Positions 1-9,840 of a stretch of 64,000 nucleotides of DNA are shown piece after piece (the stretch's first letter is position 1; each line of letters opens with the position of its first letter). Under the pieces are notes generated by a model. It did not search any database. It worked only from the letters and a program-made list of their open reading frames with translations, and was not told the DNA's origin. Origin of the DNA: Fibrobacterota bacterium. Its GTDB lineage: Bacteria; Fibrobacterota; Chitinivibrionia; Chitinivibrionales; Chitinispirillaceae. The stretch is taken from positions 62,001-126,000 of the forward strand of contig JAEZKC010000117.1 in assembly GCA_023436205.1 (NCBI GenBank). The letters are read 5' to 3'. Both the position numbers and the translations under genes were made by a program.

Positions 1-30
1 TCCCAACTCTGTTTATATATATTGCTGCAG

Positions 31-73
31 CAGCCGAAGAGTTCACGGAAATTGAGCTTTATCGGCTGTTTTT
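31..73 (+). terminator. Possible terminator of an upstream gene
   Basis: CAGCCGA (31-37) pairs with TCGGCTG (62-68), followed by five T residues (69-73). The loop is long (24 nt), so this is a weak call. All three plus frames of bases 1-101 end in a stop before or at the aminotransferase start. One of them may hold the tail of a gene outside the window, but nothing recognisable is encoded. Confidence 0.35.
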
Positions 74-101
74 ATGAAGTAGAAAGTAAGAGAAGAATAG
101 T

Positions 102-1394
102 ATGACCAACCCCCAAGCCGCAGAGCTTAACGAGATCATCAGACAAACAAATCCCTATGTTTACGGAATGCTTTCAGAAAAAGGCCGTAACATTTTTTTC
201 CCCACCAAAGGAATTCTCGCTCAGACGGCGGAAGCACGTGGCAAGGGGATCAACGCCACCATAGGTACTGCACTTGAGGATACCGGCATTCCAATGGTTC
301 TCACATCAGTTGACAAGCACATGTCAGTTGGAAACAAGGAGGTGTTTTCCTATGCTCCGAGTTTCGGCAAACCCGAAATCCGCATGATCTGGAAAAACAT
401 GCTCCTGCGGAAAAACCCGTCCCTGACTAAAGCTACCTTCAGTACCCCGGTTGTAACTAATGCTCTTACCCATGGTCTCTCCATGACTGGTTATGTTTTT
501 ATTGAACAGGGTGATGAAATCATTACACCTGATCTCTTCTGGGAAAATTACGAACTGGTTTTCAACTATGCTTACGGTTCCAAGTTCTCCACATTCCCCA
601 CCTTCAATTCACAAAACGGGTTTAACATTGAAGGCCTGAGAAATAGGCTAAACGAGGGTACCACGGGCAAAAAGATAGTTATCCTCAATTTCCCCAATAA
701 CCCCACAGGTTATACGATCAGCCTTGAAGAAGCACAAAGGATTAAAGAAGTACTTGTTGAATCTGCGCAAGCAGGGAATTCAGTTTTGGTGTTTATTGAC
801 GACGCCTATTTTGGCCTGGTTTTCGAAGAGGGCATTTACAAAGAATCTATGTTTTCTCTTCTGGCAAACGCACATGAACGGATTCTGGCAATAAAACTTG
901 ATGGTCCCACCAAGGAAGACTATGTCTGGGGATTCCGAGTTGGATTCGTAACCTTTGGAACAGCACTCAACACGCCGGCTTTTTATTCAGCTCTTGAATC
1001 AAAACTGGGCGGAGCAATTAGAGGCAACATTTCCAGCTCATCAAACCTGGGACAATCCCTCCTGCTTTCTGCCTACCACACTAACTCTTATGAACAGGAA
1101 AAGCAGGAAAAGTTATCCATACTGCAGCGGCGCTACATTAAAATCAAAGAAATCTTCAATTCTCATTTGGAATATTCGGAGTTTTTTCAGCCACTCCCCT
1201 TCAATTCCGGATATTTCATGTGTGTGGAAATTAAAAGCGGAGAAGCTAATAAAGTTAGGCAGATTCTTCTGGAGAAATACAATACAGGTGTCATTGCTCA
1301 GGGAAAACTGCTGCGAATAGCATTCTCATCAACTCCCTACGAGCTTCTGGAAATGCTGTTTGATAATGTTTATCATGCAGCAAAGGAAGTGTAG
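102..1394 (+). CDS. PLP-dependent class I/II aminotransferase
   Basis: A fold-type I aminotransferase of 430 residues, of ordinary length for the family. The motif NFPNNPTGY is the class I/II signature that contacts the cofactor. The stretch GPTKEDYVWGFRVG (about 268-281) matches the SxSKxxxxxGxRxG block, so Lys271 is the likely Schiff-base lysine. The substrate cannot be read from sequence: the N-terminus, beginning MTNPQAAELNEIIRQ, is not that of aspartate or histidinol-phosphate aminotransferases I can name. It stands alone on the plus strand with a purine-rich site (AGAGAAG) before the ATG and a strong terminator just after the stop, so it is probably a single-gene unit. A cytoplasmic enzyme is expected. 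Confidence 0.85.
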   Translation: MTNPQAAELNEIIRQTNPYVYGMLSEKGRNIFFPTKGILAQTAEARGKGINATIGTALEDTGIPMVLTSVDKHMSVGNKEVFSYAPSFGKPEIRMIWKNMLLRKNPSLTKATFSTPVVTNALTHGLSMTGYVFIEQGDEIITPDLFWENYELVFNYAYGSKFSTFPTFNSQNGFNIEGLRNRLNEGTTGKKIVILNFPNNPTGYTISLEEAQRIKEVLVESAQAGNSVLVFIDDAYFGLVFEEGIYKESMFSLLANAHERILAIKLDGPTKEDYVWGFRVGFVTFGTALNTPAFYSALESKLGGAIRGNISSSSNLGQSLLLSAYHTNSYEQEKQEKLSILQRRYIKIKEIFNSHLEYSEFFQPLPFNSGYFMCVEIKSGEANKVRQILLEKYNTGVIAQGKLLRIAFSSTPYELLEMLFDNVYHAAKEV

Positions 1395-1399
1395 CAAGT

Positions 1400-1425
1400 A
1401 AGGCGCTAAGAAATAGCGCCTTTTT
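1400..1425 (+). terminator. Rho-independent terminator of the aminotransferase gene
   Basis: AAGGCGCTA (1400-1408) and TAGCGCCTT (1414-1422) form a 9-bp stem with a 5-nt loop. The run CTTTTT follows on the plus strand. It starts 6 nt after the aminotransferase stop and ends just before the convergent gene's stop at 1427. Confidence 0.85.
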
Positions 1426-1426
1426 A

Positions 1427-4400
1427 CTAAGGCACAAACATCATCTTCCGGTCCACTACATCTACTGTTCGTCCCTTTGCATTCAAGGCTTTTACCCTCA
1501 CCAGATAAGTTCCTGCAGAGACTTTTGAACCGCTGAAAGATTTTCCATTCCAGTCGTAGGTGTTCCAGGCTGAAGGCCTTACGGTTTGTCTGCCGCACCA
1601 TACCACTCTGCCTTTCATATCGATAATAGTGAACTCCATGTTGTTCACGCCTGCGAAAGGTGCGTAGTAATTGAACCTAACTGATTTGGCACGGCTGTTC
1701 ACATTGAGTCCGCCGAAAACGAACTTCATCTGGTCTGCAGTGGCTCCGGCTTTCTGAATGTATTCGCTGCTACCCACAACCATAATGACATCTTCAGCTG
1801 ATTGTGCATCAAGACTGATACTCTTTTCGGCAGATCCCTGCATCAGTTCGCCTGTTGCTGCTTTTACAAAGACAACGCTGGTGCCCTCCGGAACCCATTG
1901 GCTTTTTTCTGCACTGAAGTACACGGTGGTTTTCTGAGTCCCCTCATTGGTAAACCTGAGAGTAAAAGTGTTTCCGCCCTGACTAAAATCGGGTGTAAAC
2001 ATGTACCCATAGGGTTTCCCGGTATTCCGGTCCATAAGAGATACACTCACGTTTCCGAATGATGGTGCCACATCAAGCGTCTTGGCAAGTGTGGAATACC
2101 CAGCAGAAACAGATGCCAGCTTCGGATTTTCAGCAGTTCTTGATTTTACTGTCACATACCAGAAATCATTTTCCGAAGAGGCCACCTTCCTTGCCTTAGG
2201 CAGATATTTTGATAAAAGCGACAGTGTCGGCGGTATTTTAAGTGTTATGGGACTTGAGGAATAGTTCCTTATGGTATATGCATCAGCAATACTCCCCTTC
2301 ATCTCCCGAGTGGAATCACTTAACTGGCCTCCCATTCCAGTTGCAAAAATCAATTCAGCATTGTAAACGCCGGAATCGTTTGCCTGCCATTCATAAAATG
2401 CCAGCTGTTTGTATGATGATCCGGTTGCTGCAATGATATCTGCAATCCTTATCGGGAACTTGTAGGGCAGTACAAGATCTGTCCATTCAAGCGGTGGAAG
2501 AACCATGGTAAAAGTATCTTTAAGAGAGTGGGTAACTGATGCCCCCAGATCAATGGAGGTCGTTTTGTCTACTTTCAACCACATGAGTCTGCCGGGAACC
2601 AGATTAAAGCTGTCCTTATCTGTCTCGCTGTATTCAACCCATTTACGACTGGTATTTGCATTATCAGCTGTTTTGAACCAGCGAAACAACCTGAACTTTT
2701 TGATGTCGTACTTGAATTCAGTGTCTTGACCACCCAACATTGCAAGTGCCCTGTAAGAGGAAACCGAGTCTAATTTAACATTAGAATGAAAGGGAACCCA
2801 TTTACGGCTTACTGTAGGCACCACGTAATTTTTCGACCGCACCGTTCTGGAGATATTAATAGTATCGATATTGCGACCGTCAGAAACAACCAACATCGCT
2901 CTGACTCCTAGAAGAGGCTGAACAGCCGTTGCAGGTATGGTAAATGTCACCTTCCCACTCGTAGCTGAAAGCGTTTGAACCACAGGGCTTGTAAAGATAT
3001 CGTCAGCCTTGGAGTATAGCAGGCTTGCAGTTACATTAATGATATTATCACTGATCTGAAACGTATCACTAATCGCGAGCCCAGCCTGCACGGTTGTAGT
3101 TACATTCGACAGTACTTCACACTGAACCCTGCTGGTGTCTATAAGCAATCTGAACGGAGATGGCGGTGATGAAAGGCGCACACTTGATGAAATGATTCTG
3201 GAAACAGAATCAATTTTGCTTTCCGCAACAGTCCAACCCTTACCCTCCTGCCAGCGATACATTCTGGCGTCTTTGATTGAAAGGCCGGATGGAATTGCAT
3301 CAGCCTTCAATCCCACATTAAACTGCGGTGAAAAATCACCTTTCTTAAAACTAAAGCCATCGCTTACAGGAACAAATCCATCAAGATCACCACCTGTGAA
3401 GACCACGACGGTGTCGTAAGCAATACCCTGCCAGCTGGTTTCTGATTTCAGGATGATTTTACCGTTATTTGCATTTACAGTCTGATTCGCGCTTGGATAT
3501 TTAATAGGCTGCCGGTTAAACGGTCCGATACGAACTGTATCCTTGGAAGCAACTGTAGCAGCAGTCCAATACCCCTCTTTACCCATAGTCATTACAATGT
3601 AATAAGTGGTATCGAATTGAATTGTATTCCCCAGGGAAAGAGTAAAAAAGGAATCTGCCGGGGACAGTGTACCACTATCCTGTGGCTCGATGGGAGAATT
3701 CGGATTGAACGAAATCTGATATCCGTATTGTAACGGTTCAAAAATCTCATCTGAAAGATGGTATTTTACTCTGAAACTGAAATTGGAATCCACGTAGTAG
3801 GAGGTGTCGATCACAATAAAGTTTTTGAGATAGTCATTGGGGTTGCTATCCTTTGTCGTAGCAGAAGCGATCGCATTGTCTGTAACATCAGAAATGAGAC
3901 CTTTATCGACCAATGCCATACCAAAATAGTAAAGCTTCAGAGACTCAAGACCAGTGAACTCGTAGGTAGTCTCAGCAGCGGGAAGCTTTACAGTAAAGGT
4001 TGAGGGTGCATATCTGCCTTTCCCGATATCATCCCCACTGCTAAACAGATAGATACTGTCCACACCAGTAATAGCATCCCATGTAAGCCTTATCACCGAG
4101 GGCCCTAATGCCTCAGCCTTCAAATTGGCTATTGTGTTGACCGGGCGATCTCTTCCAACAGTAAAGTTTCCGTTTAAAGGCGGGCTGTTCTTTTTATGAA
4201 CTCCCACTACAATCGAAGCAGTAAAAACGGTGTCTGTTTCTCCAACAAAACCCGGATTACCTAGTTTAAACGAATAGCTGTCCCCAGTGATTTCGGAAAC
4301 GGCTATTTTGTGCACAAAGAAAGGATCAAAATTCGCCGGTGCGGTGAAGGAGTAGAATGTGTAAATGGAATCAGCCAGATCATCCAAACTATCTACACTC

Positions 4401-7400
4401 ACTGTAACGATAACGGTATCCTGGAAGACATTTGGCTGCACGGCAGTGATACTGCAGGAATTGAAAGGAATGCGCACTTCTGCCATTGTAACCGAACAGC
4501 CCTTACTGACCACTACCGGGAGGAGTGAATCAGGGTTCCAGACCCAATGTGAAGTGGAGGTAAAATAGCAGGATGAATCGGTGGATCCCGGCACGAATGC
4601 TGGAATCTTTACTCTGGCCTTGAATGGTTCTGGTCCAGCTTTCATATCAGTTAAGGAGAAACGAAACATGTTCGCATCATCCCAAAGCCCATTCTCGGGG
4701 TAACCATCATAACTGTACCACACTCCTATGGAATCCACGTAGGGCTTGTAGCTGACCGGTTGATTCGGAAGAGTGCTGAAATTGAAGATGCTGATTTCAA
4801 CCGAATCGGGAGAAATTTTGGTCCCCTGCAAAGCCAAATCATTCTCTGCAAAATAGGGATCGGGCATGTATACGGAATCACCGGGAGACATGGTGTCGTA
4901 TGGAACAGAAGCAGCCAGATCTGGCGGGGTGATCCAGAAAGGAGTTGCATTGAAGTAGTAGAAGCTGTCTGCCGGATTAAGGGAAGTACCTACATCTATG
5001 ATCGTATCGAAAGGAGCACGTGTCTTAACGAAAGAGGTTTTGAACTTAAAAATGTTGGCTCCGGCAACTGGGGAGGTGTAAAAACTGCGATATCGGTAGT
5101 ACACTCCAATTGAATCGGAATAGGGGCGGAAGGGATCTGGAACACTGGGAAGGGTCATCTGACCATCAATAGTCAACTTAACCTGTGAACTGGAAATTTT
5201 TACTGCAGTGACAGAGAGCGGGTTATTCATCAGAGTTGCCGGGTCTACCATGAAAATGGAATCACCCTGGCCGGGATTGGCAAATGGAGGGATGGAGTCC
5301 TCTCCGGCAGTCGCATCGTACCAGAAAGCAGAACCGCATACAAAGTAGAAATCCTCGGTTGTAGCAGCAGCCACTGTGATTGTGTCGAGGAAAGGTTCTG
5401 TCGGGAAATCAGCTTTCATCTTGTCGATTGATAGTTTGAGCAGACTTGATGCCGCAGTGCCAGGGTTAGGAGTGGCGAAGAAAGAGCCATATTTATGCCA
5501 AATGCCTATAGTATCGGCATAGGAAGTTAATGCCAGAGGATCGGTTGGCAGATCGGAATACCCTCTGATACTGAGCTGGATATGAGTATTATCGATGCGA
5601 AGTCCAGTTACCTCGACAGGGTTGCTCACCGGAATTTCATCTGAGACAACCAGTTGTACCTGTTTACCTTGAACAATCACCCTGTACTGGAGAGTATCTG
5701 TCGGGGTGGTTCCGATGGTGACATTATTATTAGTGATGGTTCCGGTGCAAGCCATTATGTTGTAAGTACCCATTTGGAAACCAGCACCTTCGATAATGTT
5801 TATAGTTCCATCAAGAATTATATTTCCGGTCACTGCTACACTATCGGAAGCTGTTCCGATATCAAAATCGAGTACCGAAGTATTGCCGAGGGAAAGTCGC
5901 CCAGTCTTTATGGTACCTGCTGCAGCGCCCCCGGGAGAGAGAATACCGCCGGCGGCGATGCTCACAGTATCTGAGCAGGTAAGTGTACCAGAGAGAGTAC
6001 CGCCGCTCTGAACTGTCACTTTGCCGGCCACGCTGCCTGTTCCGGCGAGAGTTGCGGTTCCAGCCACGGTTACTGCACCAACTCCGCTCTTGGAGCCGGT
6101 TATGAGAAGACTTCCGGCAGAGATGGTGGTCGCACCGGAGTAAGCATTTGTGCCAGACAAGGTAAGAGCTCCTGCTCCCTGTTTGGTAAGGGAACCGGTT
6201 CCGGAGATGTTACCAGCAAAAGGTACGGCATTAGACCTGTTGAAAACCAGAGTTCCATTGTTGGTAATATTCCCGGCCACAATACCGGTTGTGCCGTTAT
6301 TACCAATCTGGACAGTTCCTTCAGAAACGGTGGTTCCACCGCTGTAGGTATTGGCCCCGGTGAGGACGAGCGTCCCGGCGCCCTTCTTTGTCAATGCACC
6401 GGCACCGCTGATGATCCCGCCAATGGTAAGAGATCCCGTGCGGTTTACAATCAACTCTGTTCCACTTGAAAGGGCAACAGCAGCTCCGATACTTCCGGTT
6501 GCTCCTCCATTACCGATTTGAAGTTTTCCGGCACTTACGCTTGTAGTTCCAGTGTAGGTATTATTAGCCACAAGAATCAGAAGACCTGCCCCCGCTTTGG
6601 TTAAACTGAATGCACCACCTATATCTCCAGTTACTTTCAGCGTATCCCCGACCTGCGCAACACCGATGCTGCTTGCTGCGGCCATAGTGATGGCACCGGA
6701 CCAGGTTGCTGAAGTTGCGGTTCCGGTCGCGAACTGAAGGGCACCGGCTGACCCCATACCTGTTCCACGTATATTCACTGGTTCGGAAATTGTCAAACCG
6801 CTTGTGGATCCGTCTATAACCAGAGATGCACCATTACCCACCGTTGTGGTTCCGGCAGTTGTTCCCAAGGCACTTGCGTGTGCCAAGGTCACCTGACCGG
6901 CAGAAACCGTAAACGCACCGGAATGAGTATTGGCTGCGTTTAAGGTAAGAACCGCATTTCCTGATTTGGTTATTGCTCCTGCCCCGCTCACTATGCCATT
7001 AATTGCAAGGTCCCCATCCACTTTGATGGTGGATGCAGTTGGTACACTAATTGTCCCGCCCCAAGTGTTGGTTCCACTAACACTGCGGAGAGCACCGCTG
7101 GAGGAGATTCCAGATCCGTTTATTGTCAAGGGTTCATTGACTGTAATTCCCCCCTGAAGCTCAAGAGATGCACCGGATGTAACAGATGTACCATCTGCCA
7201 CATCGCCGAGTGCAGCGTTATTGCGGATGTTAAGCATTCCGGTTTTAACTGTGGTTGCGCCGGTGTAGGTATTTGCACCCGAAATAGTCAGCGTGCCGCC
7301 ATTGTAGGAGATACCGGATGTGCCGGAAAGGCTGGCACTGATGGTTGCCGTTCTGCCTGCATTTACAAATACAGGGCCGCTTGATTCCAGAATTCCATCA

Positions 7401-8611
7401 CTCAGTGTATACCCCGATGTACCAAATCTCATGGTATCCACTGATTGCATCCCATCGACCGTAATTGAAAAGGTCCCCTCTTCACCCCCAAAATATGCAC
7501 TCCCTCCAGCAGCCCAGGGTTCGAGTGTAACACCGTCAGTAGTCCAGTAATCATCTACACCCCACGTTCCACTGCCTGATTGAACAGCAGCATCAGCAGC
7601 GACATCCCAAGTTAAGTAATTTTCAAGAAAAGTGGGAATGGCGGCGATCCAGCAGCCCACTCCGGGAGTAGCAGCCCGTAAGTTGCCGGCGATATCGGTG
7701 GTGGGAGCACCTGTCACTGTTCCCATACTCTTTGCTGGAGAAGTATAGCCGATTCTGAAATGGCTGGGAAGAGTTCGCATGGCTTCGATGTATTGCGGAT
7801 CAGCACTATAAACACAGTTACTGCCAAAACCGGAAGCCACATCTGTCAGTGAATGGGTAATTTTACTGCGCAGGTCAATATTGGTGAAAAGTGCAGTGTT
7901 GGAGGTCAGAATACTATTAACAAACGAAACCCCGGATGTATTGGCAAAATTTTGTGAATACAGAATTTCTTCATTGGTGTCAAATGTACAGTTTACAAAT
8001 TTAAGAACAGGCGTTCCCCCCCAGTACTGAGTGCGAAATAGTATAGCATTATCATGAAAAAGACAGTTTTCAAAGAAAGTGGTGTTTACATCGCCTCCGG
8101 ACATGAACAAAAAGTACTGAGTGGCCTTTATGTTCCTTATAACGCAATTTCTGAAGCCAAGAGTCTTTCCGGATGCCTGACCGTTATTAAACACGTAATC
8201 GCCAGTTGAGGTAGCACCCTCGAAAATCAGATTTTCAAAAATGACACTGTTTTTTGAAAGGAAATTGTAATAATGATCACTTTGGGTTTTCACAATTATG
8301 GGAAAATTATCAGGATCAGTTTGTTGACCAATAATGTACAGTGTGTAACCAAGCGTTTTGGACTGATATGCATTGAGGATATATGTTTTGCTAGTGGCAT
8401 CAGTAATCAGAATCGTATCTATGATATTGGTGGATGTAGCTTCAGTCAAAGCAACATCAAGGGCATTTCCCCCACCGCTGACATTCCGGGTTACTGCCAT
8501 AGCTGCATTAGCACAAATCAAAATTAATAACAGCATACAAGCTGCTACTGTGGATGTAATTTTTTCAATATGATTATCCACCATACTGTCCCCATCTCTG
8601 AATGATTGCAT
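1427..8611 (-). CDS. Giant secreted surface protein with autotransporter-type repeats and FlgD-like tail
   Basis: A roughly 2400-residue exported protein. The frame is open to 8647, but ATG 8611 has GAGGG six bases ahead and ATG 8584 begins the best signal peptide (hydrophobic ACMLLLILICANAAMA). Numbered from 8647, domains in order: a right-handed beta-helix-like region (about 55-330); at least five passenger-associated transport repeats of the type LTKxGxGxLxLxGxNTYSG (about 440-890); three tandem copies of an unnamed ~125-residue domain (about 1010-1380) containing Y-x-DSIGVWYxY; a fibronectin III-like domain (about 1500-1600); and further beta-rich modules. The C-terminal FlgD-type Ig-like tail has a W-NG-GTY core and ends RKMMFVP. 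No beta-barrel follows the repeats, so it is not a classical autotransporter. Surface location is inferred; the ligand is unknown. Confidence 0.85.
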   Translation of the reverse strand: MQSFRDGDSMVDNHIEKITSTVAACMLLLILICANAAMAVTRNVSGGGNALDVALTEATSTNIIDTILITDATSKTYILNAYQSKTLGYTLYIIGQQTDPDNFPIIVKTQSDHYYNFLSKNSVIFENLIFEGATSTGDYVFNNGQASGKTLGFRNCVIRNIKATQYFLFMSGGDVNTTFFENCLFHDNAILFRTQYWGGTPVLKFVNCTFDTNEEILYSQNFANTSGVSFVNSILTSNTALFTNIDLRSKITHSLTDVASGFGSNCVYSADPQYIEAMRTLPSHFRIGYTSPAKSMGTVTGAPTTDIAGNLRAATPGVGCWIAAIPTFLENYLTWDVAADAAVQSGSGTWGVDDYWTTDGVTLEPWAAGGSAYFGGEEGTFSITVDGMQSVDTMRFGTSGYTLSDGILESSGPVFVNAGRTATISASLSGTSGISYNGGTLTISGANTYTGATTVKTGMLNIRNNAALGDVADGTSVTSGASLELQGGITVNEPLTINGSGISSSGALRSVSGTNTWGGTISVPTASTIKVDGDLAINGIVSGAGAITKSGNAVLTLNAANTHSGAFTVSAGQVTLAHASALGTTAGTTTVGNGASLVIDGSTSGLTISEPVNIRGTGMGSAGALQFATGTATSATWSGAITMAAASSIGVAQVGDTLKVTGDIGGAFSLTKAGAGLLILVANNTYTGTTSVSAGKLQIGNGGATGSIGAAVALSSGTELIVNRTGSLTIGGIISGAGALTKKGAGTLVLTGANTYSGGTTVSEGTVQIGNNGTTGIVAGNITNNGTLVFNRSNAVPFAGNISGTGSLTKQGAGALTLSGTNAYSGATTISAGSLLITGSKSGVGAVTVAGTATLAGTGSVAGKVTVQSGGTLSGTLTCSDTVSIAAGGILSPGGAAAGTIKTGRLSLGNTSVLDFDIGTASDSVAVTGNIILDGTINIIEGAGFQMGTYNIMACTGTITNNNVTIGTTPTDTLQYRVIVQGKQVQLVVSDEIPVSNPVEVTGLRIDNTHIQLSIRGYSDLPTDPLALTSYADTIGIWHKYGSFFATPNPGTAASSLLKLSIDKMKADFPTEPFLDTITVAAATTEDFYFVCGSAFWYDATAGEDSIPPFANPGQGDSIFMVDPATLMNNPLSVTAVKISSSQVKLTIDGQMTLPSVPDPFRPYSDSIGVYYRYRSFYTSPVAGANIFKFKTSFVKTRAPFDTIIDVGTSLNPADSFYYFNATPFWITPPDLAASVPYDTMSPGDSVYMPDPYFAENDLALQGTKISPDSVEISIFNFSTLPNQPVSYKPYVDSIGVWYSYDGYPENGLWDDANMFRFSLTDMKAGPEPFKARVKIPAFVPGSTDSSCYFTSTSHWVWNPDSLLPVVVSKGCSVTMAEVRIPFNSCSITAVQPNVFQDTVIVTVSVDSLDDLADSIYTFYSFTAPANFDPFFVHKIAVSEITGDSYSFKLGNPGFVGETDTVFTASIVVGVHKKNSPPLNGNFTVGRDRPVNTIANLKAEALGPSVIRLTWDAITGVDSIYLFSSGDDIGKGRYAPSTFTVKLPAAETTYEFTGLESLKLYYFGMALVDKGLISDVTDNAIASATTKDSNPNDYLKNFIVIDTSYYVDSNFSFRVKYHLSDEIFEPLQYGYQISFNPNSPIEPQDSGTLSPADSFFTLSLGNTIQFDTTYYIVMTMGKEGYWTAATVASKDTVRIGPFNRQPIKYPSANQTVNANNGKIILKSETSWQGIAYDTVVVFTGGDLDGFVPVSDGFSFKKGDFSPQFNVGLKADAIPSGLSIKDARMYRWQEGKGWTVAESKIDSVSRIISSSVRLSSPPSPFRLLIDTSRVQCEVLSNVTTTVQAGLAISDTFQISDNIINVTASLLYSKADDIFTSPVVQTLSATSGKVTFTIPATAVQPLLGVRAMLVVSDGRNIDTINISRTVRSKNYVVPTVSRKWVPFHSNVKLDSVSSYRALAMLGGQDTEFKYDIKKFRLFRWFKTADNANTSRKWVEYSETDKDSFNLVPGRLMWLKVDKTTSIDLGASVTHSLKDTFTMVLPPLEWTDLVLPYKFPIRIADIIAATGSSYKQLAFYEWQANDSGVYNAELIFATGMGGQLSDSTREMKGSIADAYTIRNYSSSPITLKIPPTLSLLSKYLPKARKVASSENDFWYVTVKSRTAENPKLASVSAGYSTLAKTLDVAPSFGNVSVSLMDRNTGKPYGYMFTPDFSQGGNTFTLRFTNEGTQKTTVYFSAEKSQWVPEGTSVVFVKAATGELMQGSAEKSISLDAQSAEDVIMVVGSSEYIQKAGATADQMKFVFGGLNVNSRAKSVRFNYYAPFAGVNNMEFTIIDMKGRVVWCGRQTVRPSAWNTYDWNGKSFSGSKVSAGTYLVRVKALNAKGRTVDVVDRKMMFVP

Positions 8612-8789
8612 ATCGTTCCCTCGACTCGACATCTTCAGCATAAACATTCCCCCATAACAGCAAGCCCCCGTTTCACGCTTATTCGCTTAAAACGGTAGTA
8701 AATCAGCTATTTAGATTCGATTTTGTTGAATTTGCACTCAACAACACCCCCCCGGGTGAGTATAAGTTCTATTAATATAGTATATCATT

Positions 8790-8801
8790 CACTTTAAGTA
8801 T
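8790..8801. promoter_or_regulatory. Palindromic element CACTTTAAGTAT upstream of the giant protein gene
   Basis: The 192-bp gap 8648-8839 is AT-rich and holds this near-palindrome (ACTT-T-AAGT core). A matching CACTTAAAGTAT lies at 32308-32319, ahead of the other large FlgD-tailed protein gene. The role as a shared operator is inferred. No clear -35/-10 pair was found here. Confidence 0.3.
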
Positions 8802-8839
8802 ACAGTAAACACAAAAAAGTGACATCATTTGCACCTCGT

Positions 8840-9553
8840 TCACACCCTATCACTCTCTTCTACCCTGTTTGTGAGCACCCCTATTTTCTCGATCTCCACC
8901 TCCACCACATCACCCGGCTTAAGTGCCCCCACTCCGGCCGGAGTTCCCGTGAGAATCAGATCCCCCGCTTCCAGGGTAAAAAACCGGGAAATGTAGGCCA
9001 CTATCTCCCTGATGGAAAAAATCATGAAACTGGTATTCGATTCCTGAACAGTTTTCCCGTTCAATCGACAGCGAATCTCCAGATTCTGCGGATCACCGAT
9101 CAGTTCCACAGGCACTACTCTTGGCCCCACCGGCCCGAACGTATCCAGCGACTTTCCCCTGAACCACCCCGATTTATCGCCCCTCTGCATATTTCTCTGA
9201 CTCACATCGTTCATGCAGGTAAATCCGTAAATATGCTCATAGGCGTTTTGGGGCTCCACATTTTTACATCGATCCTTAATAAAAAACGCAAGCTCCGCCT
9301 CGTAATCCACTCTGGGATCACTGTAGATATCCTTTAAAAAAGAGGGTATCACAATCGATGCACCTGAGGGAATCAGCACATTGGGGGTTTTAGGAAACAG
9401 CACCGGCTCCTGAGGGATGTCGGCGGAAAATCCCTGAACATCAACACGGGCATGCTCTGCAATATGACTTCGATAATTCAGTCCCAGAGCAATGATCTTT
9501 GAGGGAGCCACAATATATTCCTGATCACTTCCGGCTATCGGCAACTTCAGCAT
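8840..9553 (-). CDS. Fumarylacetoacetate hydrolase (FAH) family protein
   Basis: A 237-residue FAH-superfamily enzyme. Family members hydrolyse or decarboxylate acylpyruvates and related 2-oxo acids using a divalent metal. Visible hallmarks are the metal-binding acidic motif DYEAELAFFI, the block RGKSLDTFGPVGP, and the C-terminal GTPAGVG-LKPGD signature. The length fits the single-domain FAHD1/acylpyruvase group. The reading frame extends to a GTG at 9565, but ATG 9553 is better placed, since AGGTGGAG lies just ahead of it. It is upstream of the giant surface protein on the same strand, with a 190-bp gap, so cotranscription is uncertain. The exact substrate is not determinable from sequence. 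Confidence 0.88.
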   Translation of the reverse strand: MLKLPIAGSDQEYIVAPSKIIALGLNYRSHIAEHARVDVQGFSADIPQEPVLFPKTPNVLIPSGASIVIPSFLKDIYSDPRVDYEAELAFFIKDRCKNVEPQNAYEHIYGFTCMNDVSQRNMQRGDKSGWFRGKSLDTFGPVGPRVVPVELIGDPQNLEIRCRLNGKTVQESNTSFMIFSIREIVAYISRFFTLEAGDLILTGTPAGVGALKPGDVVEVEIEKIGVLTNRVEESDRV

Positions 9554-9667
9554 TATTTTCTCCACCTGAGATCGGTTTCAGAATATTTCTGAAGGAAATT
9601 ATCTTTTGCGCCAGTGCAGGAAAAGGGCACAAATGGAACACAATTTGAAAGATGTTGATTATATTTG

Positions 9668-9696
9668 TTGCCAGGCACGAATTTTCCATGTATATT
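9668..9696 (+). promoter_or_regulatory. Sigma-70-type promoter of tRNA-Glu
   Basis: TTGCCA (9668-9673), a 17-bp spacer and TATATT (9691-9696) lie about 20 bp before the mature 5' end of the tRNA. That is the position expected for its promoter. Confidence 0.75.
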
Positions 9697-9716
9697 CTCT
9701 GTGCTTTTGAAAATCT

Positions 9717-9791
9717 GCTCCCTTCGTCTAGTGGTTAGGACTCAAGATTTTCATTCTTGCAGCAGGGGTTCGATTCCCCTAGGGAGTACCA
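9717..9791 (+). tRNA. tRNA-Glu (anticodon UUC)
   Basis: A complete cloverleaf with acceptor stem GCTCCCT/AGGGAGT (first pair G:U). The D arm contains the TCGTCTAGTGGTTAGGA block typical of bacterial tRNA-Glu. The anticodon stem is CAAGA/TCTTG with loop TTTTCAT giving anticodon TTC, and the T arm is CAGGGGTTCGATTCCCCTA-like. Discriminator A (9788) and a genome-encoded CCA (9789-9791) follow. It is a single-gene unit with its own promoter and terminator. Confidence 0.97.
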
Positions 9792-9830
9792 AAGGGATTC
9801 TTTTTAACAGAAGAATCCCTTTGTTTTTTT
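9791..9830 (+). terminator. Rho-independent terminator after tRNA-Glu
   Basis: A perfect 12-bp stem, AAAGGGATTCTT (9791-9802) with AAGAATCCCTTT (9811-9822), an 8-nt loop, and a G followed by seven T residues. It overlaps the last base of the encoded CCA. Confidence 0.93.
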
Positions 9831-9840
9831 AGGCGGAAAA

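Noticed and set aside
1427..8611. Classical type Va autotransporter
   Set aside because: PATR repeats are present but no C-terminal beta-barrel; the protein ends in an Ig-like FlgD-type tail.
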